This document shows, in pieces, positions 11,084-23,200 of a stretch of 64,000 nt of DNA. Location: NCBI RefSeq assembly GCF_000143415.4, contig NW_003314336.1, positions 800,354 to 864,353 on the forward strand, in the 5' to 3' direction. Numbering within the stretch: position 1 is the stretch's first letter; every line of letters begins with the position of its first letter. The notes below the pieces were generated by a model. That model was given only the letters and a program-made list of their open reading frames with translations, did not search any database and was not told the DNA's origin. A program made the position numbers and the translations under genes. This stretch comes from Selaginella moellendorffii (lineage: Eukaryota; Streptophyta; Lycopodiopsida; Selaginellales; Selaginellaceae).

Positions 11084-14000
11084 CCAAATATCCCAAGACC
11101 CTTAACCAATTAGAAAAGGGAGTGCACTATTATTCATGGGCCCTTTCCTTCTATATTTGAACCCCATAGATCGTCTCTCGAGTCATTCCCTTTGGTTTCT
11201 TACATCCATATCCTTATGTTAGGCCACTAGTATAATGAAATAGCACTAAATTCCATTCAGCTCTGTTTTGCATGCTAGTTCTGGCATTAGGATGCTAAAT
11301 GCTTTAGAACTATTCCAAGTCACTCTATGCTCTTGTCCCTTCACTCTTTGGGCTGAACACTCAAGAGTCACTCCATGCTCCAGTTCATTCACTCCTTAGT
11401 TGCAAGTTTGGGAGTTTAGCTCTATTCCTTCATTCAATGGCTTAAGGCTCTGAAACTCGGGTTCCACTCCACTGTCCTTGGGGACATGTAGCATGTGGCA
11501 CATGGCATATGATATATGGCACATAGAGGGTTTAGATTCCATTTCATAGTCATTCTATGGTAAATCACCATAAGATAAAAAGTGAAAACCACGTGCACTA
11601 CATTTGGTATTAGAGAATGAGTCTCAGTGAGTACTATCCAATAAGATTGGGCAACTAATCTCGTTGCATATGCAAAGATGAAAATGATAATTTGAGTGGG
11701 TATACATTTAGGTGTTAAAACTTCACAATCGTTCTTTAGCTATGGACTTTGGTTACCTTTTTGTACCATATTATATGAGCTTGCGCTTAGGCTCATAGGA
11801 TGGATTGAGATGGTCCATTTGCATGAGTTTGCACTTGGGCTCGTGAGTGAGGCACATTAGCAATTCAAGGTTACACTTTGAGTTGGCAGGATTAATATTG
11901 GCCTATTGGTGGTTCCATAAATTGTTCCATGTACTATGGTTAAAAATAAACCTTCTCTAGGTTTGCTATAAATGGCGAATGAGCTAGTCTGTAGTTGTTT
12001 AGCACGGCACTAGTGGATCCTTCGTAGACATGATTATAAGTGGATCAATCAAGACTGTAGGGATCAGTCTATTATTTCAAGTAGTCATTGCCATGCTCTC
12101 TCAAAAACTTTTCTTAGACCGGACTAAAGGCAGTGCTAATGCAAGTTTGAGGTTTGGTCAAAGTTGAGACCAAAAAGAGAGTCATCGGGGATGAAGGATC
12201 AAACACGTAAATCATTTTCTCTTCTTGGAAAGATGATTTGCAATGAGGTGTGATTTCATTGCTCATGTTCACATCATGCAATCAAGAGTCCCAACTTTGA
12301 TGTATGTTAGTTATGGTGGTCTTACAAGTGGTGAGTCATGGGATGGATAGTAGTGAAGTGTTAAACTATTTTGTCTAGGCTTGCTATTGAAGACTTAGAT
12401 TACAATCCTCAATTCTTTTTTGGGGAACCTTGCTATTACTCCTTGAATAGTTTGGTGTTGAATTAGTTTTGAGTTTGGTCAAAAAGAAAGTGGTATTAGC
12501 TTGTCTATATTCTGAACAAAAGTTGATAGTGTTTAGTGTTGTAAATCTTTATCGGTAGGGTGTGGCATTTATGTTGTATTGTGTCAAATTGAGTTGGCAC
12601 TTGATACTCACATAAACCTTTGAAGTAATGATATAGGTGTTGCTCGATTAATGATCAAGTTATTGTGATTTTTATATCATATCCCTATAATAATGAGCAA
12701 TGTGGTTACAAAGTTGCTTGGTCAAATGATGACTAACTCCAAAGGTGGTTGATAGTGAAGCTACTGTACTTTCAATAAATAACATTGAAATAGCTTTGAC
12801 TAAGTTCTCAATGGTGATCTATGATATGCTAAACTAGTACCTTATTTCCTTGAGTTTGCCCATTGAGGTGTTAGAAAAGGTTATAGCATTCATTTGTTAA
12901 AGCTTGTCAGTTGATCCATTAGCACTTGGAGTAGATTGTTAAATGGAAAAGGTGTGAAGTTAAGGTATTGACTTTGCTAACACTTGTGCTAGTGGAAGTG
13001 ACATTGTTATTTCGAGTGATGAAGAGTTTTTCCTTGGAGCTTGACTTTTCATGTTGTTTTTTTTGTTAGTGTTTTGGCTTCATACTGGCTCTTGAACGTG
13101 ATTGAAGAAAAGTGTTAGTGCAATATGGATATCCAAAGATATGGTTTTTATGATCGAGTCTTGGATATTCATTTGCATTTTGCAAATGTCGGTGTTAGAT
13201 GTCAAAAATATGGGCATGATGTTCAATGCTTAGCTATAATGTTGGGTCATGAGAATTAGTATTGAGGTGAACCTATGAGAAGTTGTTAGTAGGAGGAAGT
13301 TGGTTGAGTCTTGAAAGTTTGCATTCTTAGACTGAGTCATTCTTTCTCTAGGATGGAAAATTTTTTACAAATTTTCTTAGGCTTTTCCAATAGTTGAAAT
13401 ATTGATCACTTTACCTGAAAACCATTCCGTTTTTGTAAGCTAGTACAAACTAGTGATAGTTTGTATGATGTAGTTGAAAGGGATGCTGACTTTTGGGGCT
13501 AAGGCAATTAAGTTGGATGGAGTCTAGAATTGGTGTAAAAAAGTGGTTGTTGCGCTTTTCTAAAAAGGTGACCCTTGTGCTTTTCTTTTATAGTGTTATG
13601 TTAGATGGCAGGTTGCACCTTACATCTCGTTAGACTCTATGAGAGTAGTGAGCTCTCATTGATTTTGACTTAGTCTTGGTAGCCTTGCATCTTGGCTGAG
13701 GATAGTGATATCCAACTTAGTTGTTTGCGGTTGAGGTGTTAATACCCGTATTATAGCCTTGTCTATAAGGAAGTTGTGTACTAATACGAGTCCATCTCAT
13801 GGCCTTCACTTTAGTTAAGACTGAGTGTTGATTATGCATAGCTGGCCTCTTCAAGGCATTCTCAGAGCTAATGGCTATACACATTAGTGAGATTATTGCA
13901 GTTGAGTTTGATTTAAGTGGTCATTTAGTTTGTGTTTGTCCATGAACCTTTATCTCGTTCTGGGATATTACATTCATATTGAATGAGTATATGACTTGAT

Positions 14001-14450
14001 GACGTGAGTTTAGTATTTTAGTTTTATAAAGGCAAGTTGAAGAGTGGTTGTTGGTTGCTTTGCAACTAATGATTGCTAGTAGACTTCATTGAGGACAACT
14101 GACACTTACTTCATTTGATAATAATTTAGCAATGATATACTTGCTTTACCAGATAGTATTGCAGAGGATCGTTTCATAGGCTTGCATGGATTTTCTGTGT
14201 AAGCATATTGATTCCATTTCTATCAATATCATTTGGTTGTGTTTAGTATGTGGTGTTGGATTTCATTGAATCTTGGATGTGGTGATTCATTCCTTGATAA
14301 TGTGTTATTTATAACTGAGTATTGTTGAAGGATTGGTCTCGGATACTAACTAAGGTATCTTCAACTTTAGTTAACTTGGTTGCTAAAGAGCTTTGAGTGG
14401 TGATTCACTTTTGTTTTCTACTAGCTTTGTTGTAGTTGTAAGTTCATGAG

Positions 14451-14504
14451 TTTGGACATCTCGGGAGGTCACCAAGCCTAGTACTATTCAAACCCAAGGA
14501 CACT
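14451..14504 (-). repeat. 5S-rRNA-like segment, copy 2
   Basis: Second copy in the same orientation, about 3.4 kb from the first. The minus strand reads GTGTCCTTGGGTTTGAATAG, TACTAGGCTTGGTGACCTCC, CGAGATGTCC. The two copies share TTTGAATAGTACT, where real 5S rRNA has a different sequence, so they derive from one element rather than independently from 5S genes. Similarity fades quickly outside the segment. Confidence 0.68.
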
Positions 14505-15090
14505 ATTGTCATTGAAGTGATTAATGGCATTGAAGTTAACATTATTGATGTTGAGAATCGAGTGAAATGAGATGTCTTTCCATAAGATTGATATTAAGTT
14601 TTATTAGTCTTGATGCAGATAATATCGATGATTTGGCTGTAGCTTATATTATTGGCATTCATGCATATACTAGTTAGCAATTATGTTGGCATTCAAATAA
14701 GATGAGTAACAAGTTGAGTTAATCATGTTGTAAATGAAATTATTTAGTAGGGGTTGAGCTTTGGTTTTTCCTTGAAATGTGATTTAGCCATGGATTATGC
14801 TAGCTTTACAAAAAGAAGAGTTAGTGATTGATATTGAAGTTAGTAGTTCTTTGTTGGATTTGAGTTGAGGATATGTCGATTGATGATTTCATTTGTATTT
14901 GTTATGAAGTGAGTTATATCTTGCTTTAGAAAGATGGATTCATGGAGGATTAGTTTGGTGGTCACTTGTTAAGCATAGCTTTATTATGTTTACATAGATC
15001 ACATGCCAAAAGGGTGGCAACGCTTCAATTTTGATTTTATTGATGCTCCAAATCAAGTGACATTTTATAGGGCGATCAGGTAGATTGTGT

Positions 15091-15091
<1 letters not shown>

Positions 15092-15185
<94 letters not shown>
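15092..15185. repeat. Compound (CT)n(GT)n microsatellite
   Basis: About 66 bp of CT followed directly by about 28 bp of GT. The frame across it (Leu-Ser then Val-Cys repeats) is an artefact. Confidence 0.97.
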
Positions 15186-15707
15186 TGCGAGGTTTGGAGG
15201 TGACAGTGTTGCCAAGACATGATGCAGCTGCAGACCTGGTTCAGATGTACGCATATACTCAGTGCTTCTTTACATGGTTTGTGTTCACTTTTTCATCACA
15301 CATATTTTACTGCCTCTTATTATGTACAATAAGGAGTACGTGCTTGGGCAGCTCATATACGTTCAAGCAACGAAGAGACTGCCTGGTGCTCCCGGATTTT
15401 TCATCCTATCATGCCAAGGGCTTGCAACAAGATTCCTGGCATGCGTATGGATCTAGGTTTCAAGATGATCTCTCATTTCTCTTGATCTCTGTGTCTAAGT
15501 TGGTTCTTGTTGTGCAGGAGTGAGTAACAGAGGGCTGTTTGGGAGTTCAAGATTTCATTTCTTTTATTTGTGTCCAGACAACCAACGACCTTTGGGCTAA
15601 ACACTCTAAAGTCGTTTTTCTAAACTCTTGGGATGCTATTAGAAAGGTTCATAAACTTATGTTTAGTCTGATGACTTCTCCAGTTTTCTTGTTTGTTTTA
15701 AATGCAG

Positions 15708-16144
15708 ATTCAAACTAGTGGCGAGAAACTGACTCCACCATTTTCGACCTGTCAAATCTCTTGGTTTTGGTGACACAGGAAGGTGAGTTTTTTCATAGTC
15801 GTTTCTTATATATGGGATTAAAAAGCCTTTTTTGTGATGCAAGTGTACATTTAGTAGAGTTGAAAGGTTTCTGCCAGTATTTTGCCAATAAGAGCGTCGG
15901 AATAAGCAGAAACAAGGTTATATTTCTGTCTTGAAACTTGCACTGATCTTTTGAACAGGTTCATTGTGCATGTGCTGAAAGAGAGATTCTTGGATTGATC
16001 TTGCTTTCTAAATTGACTTTTTCCTTGCAGATTGCGACTCATGTTTGTTTAGCAATAGACTTTTATCCTGCAGGGGAACTCTTTCTTCAAATAGAGAAAC
16101 AACCACTAAAATTCGTTGATCAAACTCTCCAATCCAGTGTTCAG
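15708..16144 (+). pseudogene. Phototropin-type AGC kinase fragment
   Basis: Two exon-like blocks remain. At 15708-15782, SGEKLTP is followed, after a frame change, by HFRPVKSLGFGDTG, the glycine-loop region of phototropin kinases (HFRP-(I/V)-KPLG-x-GDTG). At 16031-16144, bounded by a TTGCAG acceptor and a GT donor, ATHVCLAIDFYPAGELF then EKQPLKFVDQTL matches the hinge region (THVCL-x-x-D-(F/Y)-x-x-GGELF...). The Gly-loop block is frameshifted, GGELF has become AGELF, and the blocks coding for LOV domains, catalytic HRD and DFG are missing. It is a decayed, partial gene copy. Confidence 0.65.
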
Positions 16145-16603
16145 GTAGCATTTTTCTCTTTTTTGTTTTTATACTTGTAAGATCTAGTTTTGACTGTGTT
16201 TGTTCTCTTTTCTCTCCAGTTGCAGGGGATTGCCATGAGCATCAAGGGCAGAGCCTAGGATCTGCGTTGGTTGGCTCTGGGATCACATTGGCTCTGGGCA
16301 CGTTTAGTTTATGAGACAATGATGGCAACTGTATGTTAGAATCAAATAAATTGTGAAGTTCGCATTTCTGATGTTGTTTCCTCTGATCACTTGTCACAAT
16401 ATTTCCCAGAATTTATATTTTTGTTTGTGAAATCAAATAAAATTACTATGAGTGGTTTTCTATACAAACACTAAGGGTAGTTAAGTTTTTCTCTTTGGGT
16501 TTTTCAAGTAATGGAAGAGAATGTTGAGAACCAGGAAATTCGGAAGTTTCATAAGCATCAACCTTTTAGAGTTAATGGCAGATGTTAATCCTTCTGCCCT
16601 ACA

Positions 16604-16768
16604 TCACATGGAGAGGCAGAGGGCATAACATTTATTTATCTCACGGATGACACGTGCAAGTTCATCAGTGTCGACAAAATATCTGCCAGACATGGCAACA
16701 CTTCCAAGGTCCCGAAGAATGTCATCATGGTGACATCCAAATGCATGGCGCAATCTCGGATTTTCATC
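16604..16768 (-). other. Exon-like open segment, unidentified
   Basis: After a TTTAACAG acceptor the minus strand stays open for 55 codons, reading DENPRLRHAFGCHHDDILRD then LGSVAMSGRYFVDTDELARV and ending at a stop. It looks like a true exon by composition, but I do not recognise the family, and no matching upstream exon is convincing. It may be another stranded gene fragment in this region. Confidence 0.35.
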
Positions 16769-16999
16769 CTGTTAAACCATAGTTCCACATAAGAACATTC
16801 CCAGCTTGCAGACCTATAATACAGGATAAATACTTCTCTGCTATACGATGAAGACAAATAAGGTGATAGCACGAACTTTGAGATTTGTGTGAACAAAGCC
16901 GGGCATGTGGTTATAATGATGGTTGGCCTGGATCACTCTGATTTGTTTTCACTTTCCTTTTGAAACTGCAGGAATAGACATGGACGACAAAACCATCTC

Positions 17000-17209
17000 T
17001 TTAGCTGCGGGCATAGCGGGCTGGTAGCATTGGCGCGGGAGAGCTTTGTGTCCATGAGACACGATCACTCGCTGGAGCCAGGGCTCGATCACTACACGCG
17101 AATGCTGGGGATTCTTGCGAGCGCTGGGCAAATTGAAGAAGCACTAGATCTCCTCCACGCAATGCCCTACCGCCCAAACGAACAATTCTATTCAAAACTT
17201 AAGAAATGA
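17000..17209 (+). pseudogene. PPR protein fragment (PLS/E-type end)
   Basis: The plus strand reads SCGHSGLVALARESFVSM, then HDHSLEPGLDHYTRMLGILA, SAGQIEEALDLLHAMPYRPN. This is the classical end of PLS-class pentatricopeptide proteins (SACSHAGLV..., M...HYxxMVDLLGRAGxLxEAxxLIxxMP). The upstream PPR units are gone, the preceding GIDMDDKTI lies in another frame, and the frame stops soon after, with no E+/DYW domain. It is a dead fragment of an RNA-editing-type PPR gene. Confidence 0.7.
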
Positions 17210-18990
17210 AGTAATGAAAAGAGAGCCAGGGATCTATTTTGGTAATGACAAAGAGATTGCGGAAGAGCAAGTTCACACGTCCAGGAAGATGGTGACTGGC
17301 AATCTTTTAATAGATTTGTCTGCTAATGGAATATTATGCAGATTGTTGTAAGGGCTACAAGAAAGCACAAGGATTGGTGGTGTAGTATTGTATTTCAAGA
17401 ACAGATCTGAATACTGAAACCTAGAACTTTTCTTTCATAAACCCTTTTGCCTTCTTTCAATAAACTGAACTCGAGAATGCTGACACGAATTCCCTCTCAT
17501 TTGGACCTGTTAAATTTCTGGACCCATTGTCACCAAACCTTTGTTATTGTTTGCTACAGGCAATCCATTATACTGCAATTCACTTACTGGAGCCACCACA
17601 CACAAAGTCATTATTGCTCCATTTTCCAGTAGAATCCACATTAAACCTCCATGAAACATGCCTCCCACATTTAAGCTGATCACAAGTGTATTTAACCTTT
17701 GCTTTATAGTTGAGTTGATGAACAATGATCAGGAGCTGCTTCCTCCAACTAAAATAGTTCACTTTGTTATCTTTATGTTACAAATTTTACAAGTTTTTAG
17801 TATTCAACTTACTGTCATTAGAAGATTGAACATTCCTTTTGCTCTGCTGCTTGTTTTTTAGCTGTGGACAATCAAACTTTTACTGTCCAAGCCCACCGAA
17901 ATGATGACAACCTTGCCTATAGTTCTTCACAAAAAACTTTTACTCTTTGACCTTTTCATATTAGATTCAGCTTGTAATGTTTATTTCCATTATTGTATCA
18001 TTTTAAAGTTGAAACCACATTAAAGAGCTCCTCCAAACTTTGGGAATGACACAAGTACTTTTTGATGCTCTCACTTTGAAGGCCATTAATGAAGTATGAC
18101 TTGTTCTGATTTAGTTTTTTTATTAGAACATGGCTAATCAAATATGTAAGCTTTTTAATATAATCCCCAAGTGCTATTTTCCCTTGCTTAAAATATCAAA
18201 GTTTTATAAAAGCACCTCAGCACCTTAGCACCTCTATCAGCACCATTGTCAACACTTCCATTGACATTAGGATTTCAACATTCATCTTAGTTACTATTAC
18301 AACCAGCATCTTTAATACTAATATTATGACTTGGCAGTAAACAAGAAAGATATAGAGACTTAACCTTCCATAAACTATACTACACCAGACAATGGTATAT
18401 TTTATGGTCCAAGCTTTTGAGTTGACTTCTGACCCACGTTGACCACATGGCCAAAGATTCTCTTGAAACCTAGATAAAGCATTTTCTTTAAGGTGTAGGT
18501 TCTAGACTGTTGTTGGCTCCCTCTATTTAACATATTTTGCAGTTTATAGCTAATTTCTGTAGGGACTTTGGGCAGATTCTGATACCAGCAATCAACAGAG
18601 TTCTGTCTTATGTTACTCATATAGCGAAAAGCCGTGGCTGCAGCGTGGCAGCAAGGGTGGTCGGAATCAAGAGTTTTTTTAAAAATGTACCGTCATCTGT
18701 TTGGTAAGCGATTCCTTTTCATTGCTTCTCTTGCATGGAGATCCCTCGACATGTGCCTTCAAACGCCACGTCCAGCAAGATGGCATACTTGTGGATCCCT
18801 CCAGATTCACAAATCCCCACTTGAAGGCCATGAGAGAACAAACCCTTGGGAGTGCATGAATTAAGGAACAATATGGCACATCAATACGTGATGTCATTCA
18901 AGCTCAACTACAATGCAGCGAGGAACAAGGCACACCGAACTAGCAAAAATTATGTGTAGATATGGCAATGGCAACTTACAAAACTGCTAA
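17210..18990. other. No certain gene
   Basis: Mostly AT-rich non-coding DNA. Around 18760-18860 a plus-strand frame reads RHVQQDGILVDPSRFTNPHL, vaguely like a PPR repeat, but it is too short and isolated to call. Nothing else is supportable. Confidence 0.4.
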
Positions 18991-18995
18991 GATGT

Positions 18996-20080
18996 TCAGG
19001 GTCGTGTTGGCTTTCCTGTCAGCACTTGAATCTTGTGGTCTTTGAGGCTCACAAGCTGCTCCAGCTTCATAACTTTGGCTTCTAACAACTGCTTATAGTA
19101 TTTCATCATTCTGTTACTGTACAATCTTAGTTACCTCGATTGTCTCCCGGAGCTCTCGGAGTTGAATATCCTTTTGGGATTCATTCATCCCATCCCTTTC
19201 CTGTCTCTCTGGAGAATCTGTCCTTTTCGGGCTCTGTACAACTGAACCAGATCAAGAACAGAACCAGTACAAAGACTGTACACTTACACCAGAAAGTCCT
19301 CTTTCATGACCCCTGCAAGAAAACATGTATAACAATAAAAAGAAAGACGAAAATCTCATACCTGCTTGGCGGTGTAAACATTCTAGGGGGCGGCCTTTTT
19401 ATGGGGTAGTTGCCTACAAAATCTAATTTGAGTTTTGACTAGAGCCTCCCAAAGCAATGTTTCTGTGTGATTACTTATTTGACCATTTCTCCATCATACC
19501 ATGACCGTTAGGCTCGTGCTTCATTGACTCTGTTTTAATCGGCCTGTACTTGGCAATCTGGCAGAATATGACAATTTCTAAACCGAATTTGGAGAGGAAG
19601 ACATTTACCTTATATTTCAAAAGCTTAAGTATTCTTTCTATCATTTGGTTTTCAGCATTTGCGACTGCCTCGACGTCTTCCTTGGTTAAGGAAAAGTTTA
19701 AACGTCTAAAAACCTTGTCTGCAGCACACACAAAATAAATGTGCATAACCAGAAAGTTGCTTACTGTTGAGAGTGTTCCAGTTGTAAATCTTCTGAGCAA
19801 GACTGTTGGCAGCACTGTAGTTGTGAATATCCACAAGCCGTGGGCAATAATGTGCTACAACTTCTGCCGCTAATACTGGCGGAAAACATCGTTTTAATCC
19901 AACATGGAATGCTAGCAAACAGTACCTCCGTCGCTGAAATCCCGAGCGATGTTTCTCTTCGGCCTTGACAACGGAATCCCATCAACCTGAAAACGCTCAG
20001 CACTGAGCTGATCTATCAGATCAGCTTCAACTACAAACCCAAGAATAAAGTCCAGGAAGCTCTTCAGGTGCCACATCCAT
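18996..20080 (-). CDS. SPEF1: SPEF1/CLAMP-like calponin-homology protein
   Basis: Nine exons join without a frame break: 20080-20039, 19986-19926, 19875-19765, 19718-19609, 19557-19500, 19413-19362, 19312-19288, 19233-19135 and 19088-18996. This gives about 216 residues. The N-terminus MDVAPEELPGLYSW runs into VDGIPLSRPKRNIARDFSDG, the signature of the SPEF1 CH domain, then HYCPRLVDIHNYSAANS and NNKVFRRLNFSL. After a basic Pro-rich linker the C-terminal coiled coil reads LRELRETIE and LLEAKVMKLEQLVSLKDHKI, as in SPEF1. SPEF1 binds and bundles microtubules and is needed for the axoneme central pair. The start lies only 130 bp from the HYDIN stop, on the same strand, so the promoter is either very small or inside the HYDIN 3' end. 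Introns are 42-66 bp. Confidence 0.88.
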
Positions 20081-20210
20081 GACCTAAATAGACATGAAGT
20101 TTCATTTGCGTGTAAAGGAAAAAGAATGTTTTAAACCAGACCCTAACTTAAAATTAGTTCATATAACAAGGATTCCAAAGAGAGCTTGTAGCATTACATA
20201 GATATAAGCT

Positions 20211-23200
20211 CTAGACAGCTTGCAGGTAGAACGACCATACATCATCTGTTTCATTGCAAGTCACTGTGAGTCGGCCAGTCTTGGGGGCGTTCGGTGCTTC
20301 TGGTTTGTAGCTAACGACCAGCTTAGACTGCTTCTTGGGCTGCATCTTCTCACCTTTGCTCACCACAAAAGCTGGATTGTCCGTGGTGTAGTTAAACTGG
20401 ACGGTGTCGTTGTAAACGTTTTTGAAGTTGATCTGTCCACTGCCCTTGATGAAGAAGGGACCCTGAGGAGACGGGCTGCTGCAGCTTGCCAGCAGCTGGC
20501 AGCAAAAGTCAGACCCTTCAGGCGATTTCAACGTGAGCAAGCCTTGGAACTCGTCCATGATCCGCGACGGCTCGAACACGACTTGGACTTGGAGGTCAAG
20601 GCCGTCGGGTGGTGCTGGATTGGCCTGCACCATGCTGGGTTCGGCCGTGAAGCCTCCGTCAATGGCTGCTTGAGAGAGCAGGCAATTGTACGTGGCCTTG
20701 ACTGGAAGTGTGTGCCTAAAGTGGAAAGTCTGTACGAGCTGATTGCCCAGGGGCACGGAGAAGAGCAACGGGGCCTCGGATGGCGCTGCCACACTCTTGA
20801 GCGTCAGCTGGTATTCGAATTCCCCGAGGTCGTCGCTGTGTAGACTGAGGCTGCACTGGCTGCTGCCCTGCACCAGGGGTCGGAACGCAACGTCCACTGC
20901 CGCGCTGGACATTGCGTCAGCTTGCACCTGGGCGGGCAGCACCACGCCTTGGCCCGTGCAGCTCGTCTTGAACACCACAGGCCTGTCCAGCGGATTCCTG
21001 AGGCGAAGCGTGCGCGACGCTTGCTGCCTCACAAAGCACTCGAGGAGCACTGACTCGACAATGTCGGCCCTGCCCGTCTCCACTGTCACGTTGAACAGCG
21101 AGTACTCACCACTCTCTTCGTTCTTGAACGTGACGGTGCTCATGGTGCTCCCAGGCTTATGGGCCTTGAAGTAGAACACGCACTCCTTGTTGGACAGCCC
21201 GGGCACGTCGATAGTCTTGGGGCCCTTGATCACTGTCGTGGCATCCCCCCGCACCATGCTTACCATGACGACAAACTGCTGAGTGGCTTTGAGCCAGTTT
21301 GGGACGTGCAGGCTGAAGGGGAGCGTGAGCCGCGCCTTGGCGTCCAGCTTGATGCTGGCCTCGGGAGGTGGCGGCCCTGCCTCACCCGACAGCTGATAAG
21401 ACACAAGGCCCCCGAAGGGCAGCGGGAAGGAGATGGTGGCCAGGTGCGTATTGCTCATTGTCAGGGGACAGTAGGTGAGGCTGTAGCCTATGCTCTGGTT
21501 GGCCGGCACCTGCACTGTCACCGCTCCACTCCAATAGGGGTGCGAGATGGCGGGATGTACGAGCCAGTTCTGCGTTGTCGGGTTCTTGAGCTGGATCATC
21601 TTGGACTCGGTGGCCCGCACGGCTGCCATGAACTTGAGCGTCTCCGCGGGCGCCCCTTGCTCCACACAGCCCCCCAGGAGCGTCAAGTGCAGCGGCTCGC
21701 CGCCCTCCACTTGGCAAGGGATGTCCTCGATTCTCATGTCCGGATTAGCGGCCGAAGGATGGAAGGTCACGTCCAGCTTTGACACCTGACGAGGGGTCAG
21801 GAACCCCTCCATGGGGAAGATGGTGAAATCCGCCTCACACTTGGTTGTGTCCCACGCAAAGTTGGTTGCCAGGTCCCCGTGGTTTTCGAGCTGTATCTTC
21901 TTGGTCACCTTGGAGCCCAGTGTTACGATGTCAAAGGGCAAAACGCTCTGGTTGAGCTTCACCACCACAGCATGGCAAATGCCAGATACTGTCAGCACTC
22001 TCGACTTGGTCCCCGCCACTTCCAGCACAAGGCCTTCGGTAAACTTGGTCATCCTGGCTTGTGGAGTGAAGACGAGCTCCATGGGGCGAGTGTATCTCGA
22101 CGGCAGCTGGATGCCTTGGGCAGGCAGGCATGTGATGCCCAGCTTGCCCAGTGCGTCGGCACTAGGCTCAAAGGATATGGGAGCCAGGATTTTGCTCTTG
22201 TTGGTGATCTGAACGTGTTGCTTTGCCGTCTTCCCCAGCCGGACCACCCCAAACGACAAGTAGCGCTGCCTGGGATCCACTAGCTCGAGCAAAACGGGCA
22301 CGCCTTCCCCTCTGACCGAGATGGTCACAGTGTCGAGGCCACATATTTGGAACTTGACAGCCTCCCTGTAGAGCACAAAGGCATCCGGCTTGAAAGTCAC
22401 CCTGATGGTGTGGTTTTGGCCGGGGCTCAAGCTCATGTTGACGTACTCCACTTCCAGAAAGGAGGTGTTCTCGTACAGGAGCTCGCAGGTGATCACCTCG
22501 TCACCCTCGTTGGAGAGCGTGAGGTCCGTGGAGGGCGGTGTCAAGCCGGGCTGGTGCAGGAAGCGGGCTCCAAAGTCAAAGTCGTGGAAGCTGAACTTGA
22601 TCCTGGGGCGGTAGCAGGTGGCGTTGAGATGAATGAGGTACTTGTTGCCGTGCATAATCTGGCATACGATGGGAAGGTCCACAATTGTCCTCTCTGCGGT
22701 GGGGTGAAAGAGGAGGTCGCAGGTGAGCTGCTCATCCTTGGCCACCAGCTCGGCGACTGGCTCCGCTCGCAGCAGGGCGCTGTCGCTGCCACAGCCCCAC
22801 ATGAAGTGAAAGGCCGCTTTGCCCGAGTTGGTGAGGATGAACTTTCGGTACACCCTCGAGTTGATCATCACCCGCCCGTAGTCTAGCCTGAAGGCCTCCT
22901 TTGCCACGAGGGCGAGCGGCCTGCCGTCGTCCCCGCCTTCCAGGTAGAGCTTCTCGTGGTAGAGGTAGGCCTCCGCCTTGACAGACATGAAGAGCGGGGA
23001 GGCCATGCGGAGGTTGCACACGATGTCGAACGAGTGGTCGCCTTCCAGCGCCGGCGAGAAGAGCAGCTCCACCGGTATGGTTGCACCTTGGGCCACAATG
23101 CCACTCGAGGGAGTGAAGGTGAGCACCGCAACCTGGCCCGGCTGCGACGGCGAGTAGCTGAGCTTGTCGAAGTTGAAGGCGAAGGGCCCAGGCTCGGGGT

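Larger units (their letters stand above)
10216..15090. other. Long gene-free tract, probably decayed mobile DNA
   Basis: Almost 5 kb without a credible coding exon on either strand; stop codons are dense in all frames. The plus strand is GT-rich and C-poor for long stretches (repeats of TTGAGTT, TTAGTG and GTTGGT type), as in old, deamination-decayed plant transposons. The only recognisable structure is the pair of 5S-rRNA-like segments listed separately. Confidence 0.5.

Noticed and set aside
15089-15523. 144-codon plus-strand frame starting in Leu-Ser repeats
   Set aside because: Its first third is the CT/GT microsatellite, and the remainder has no recognisable motif or splice context.
18634-18864. 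Plus-strand frame MAAAWQQGWSESRVF... as a gene
   Set aside because: No motif, no supporting exon structure; a weak PPR-like reading lies in a different frame and is too short.
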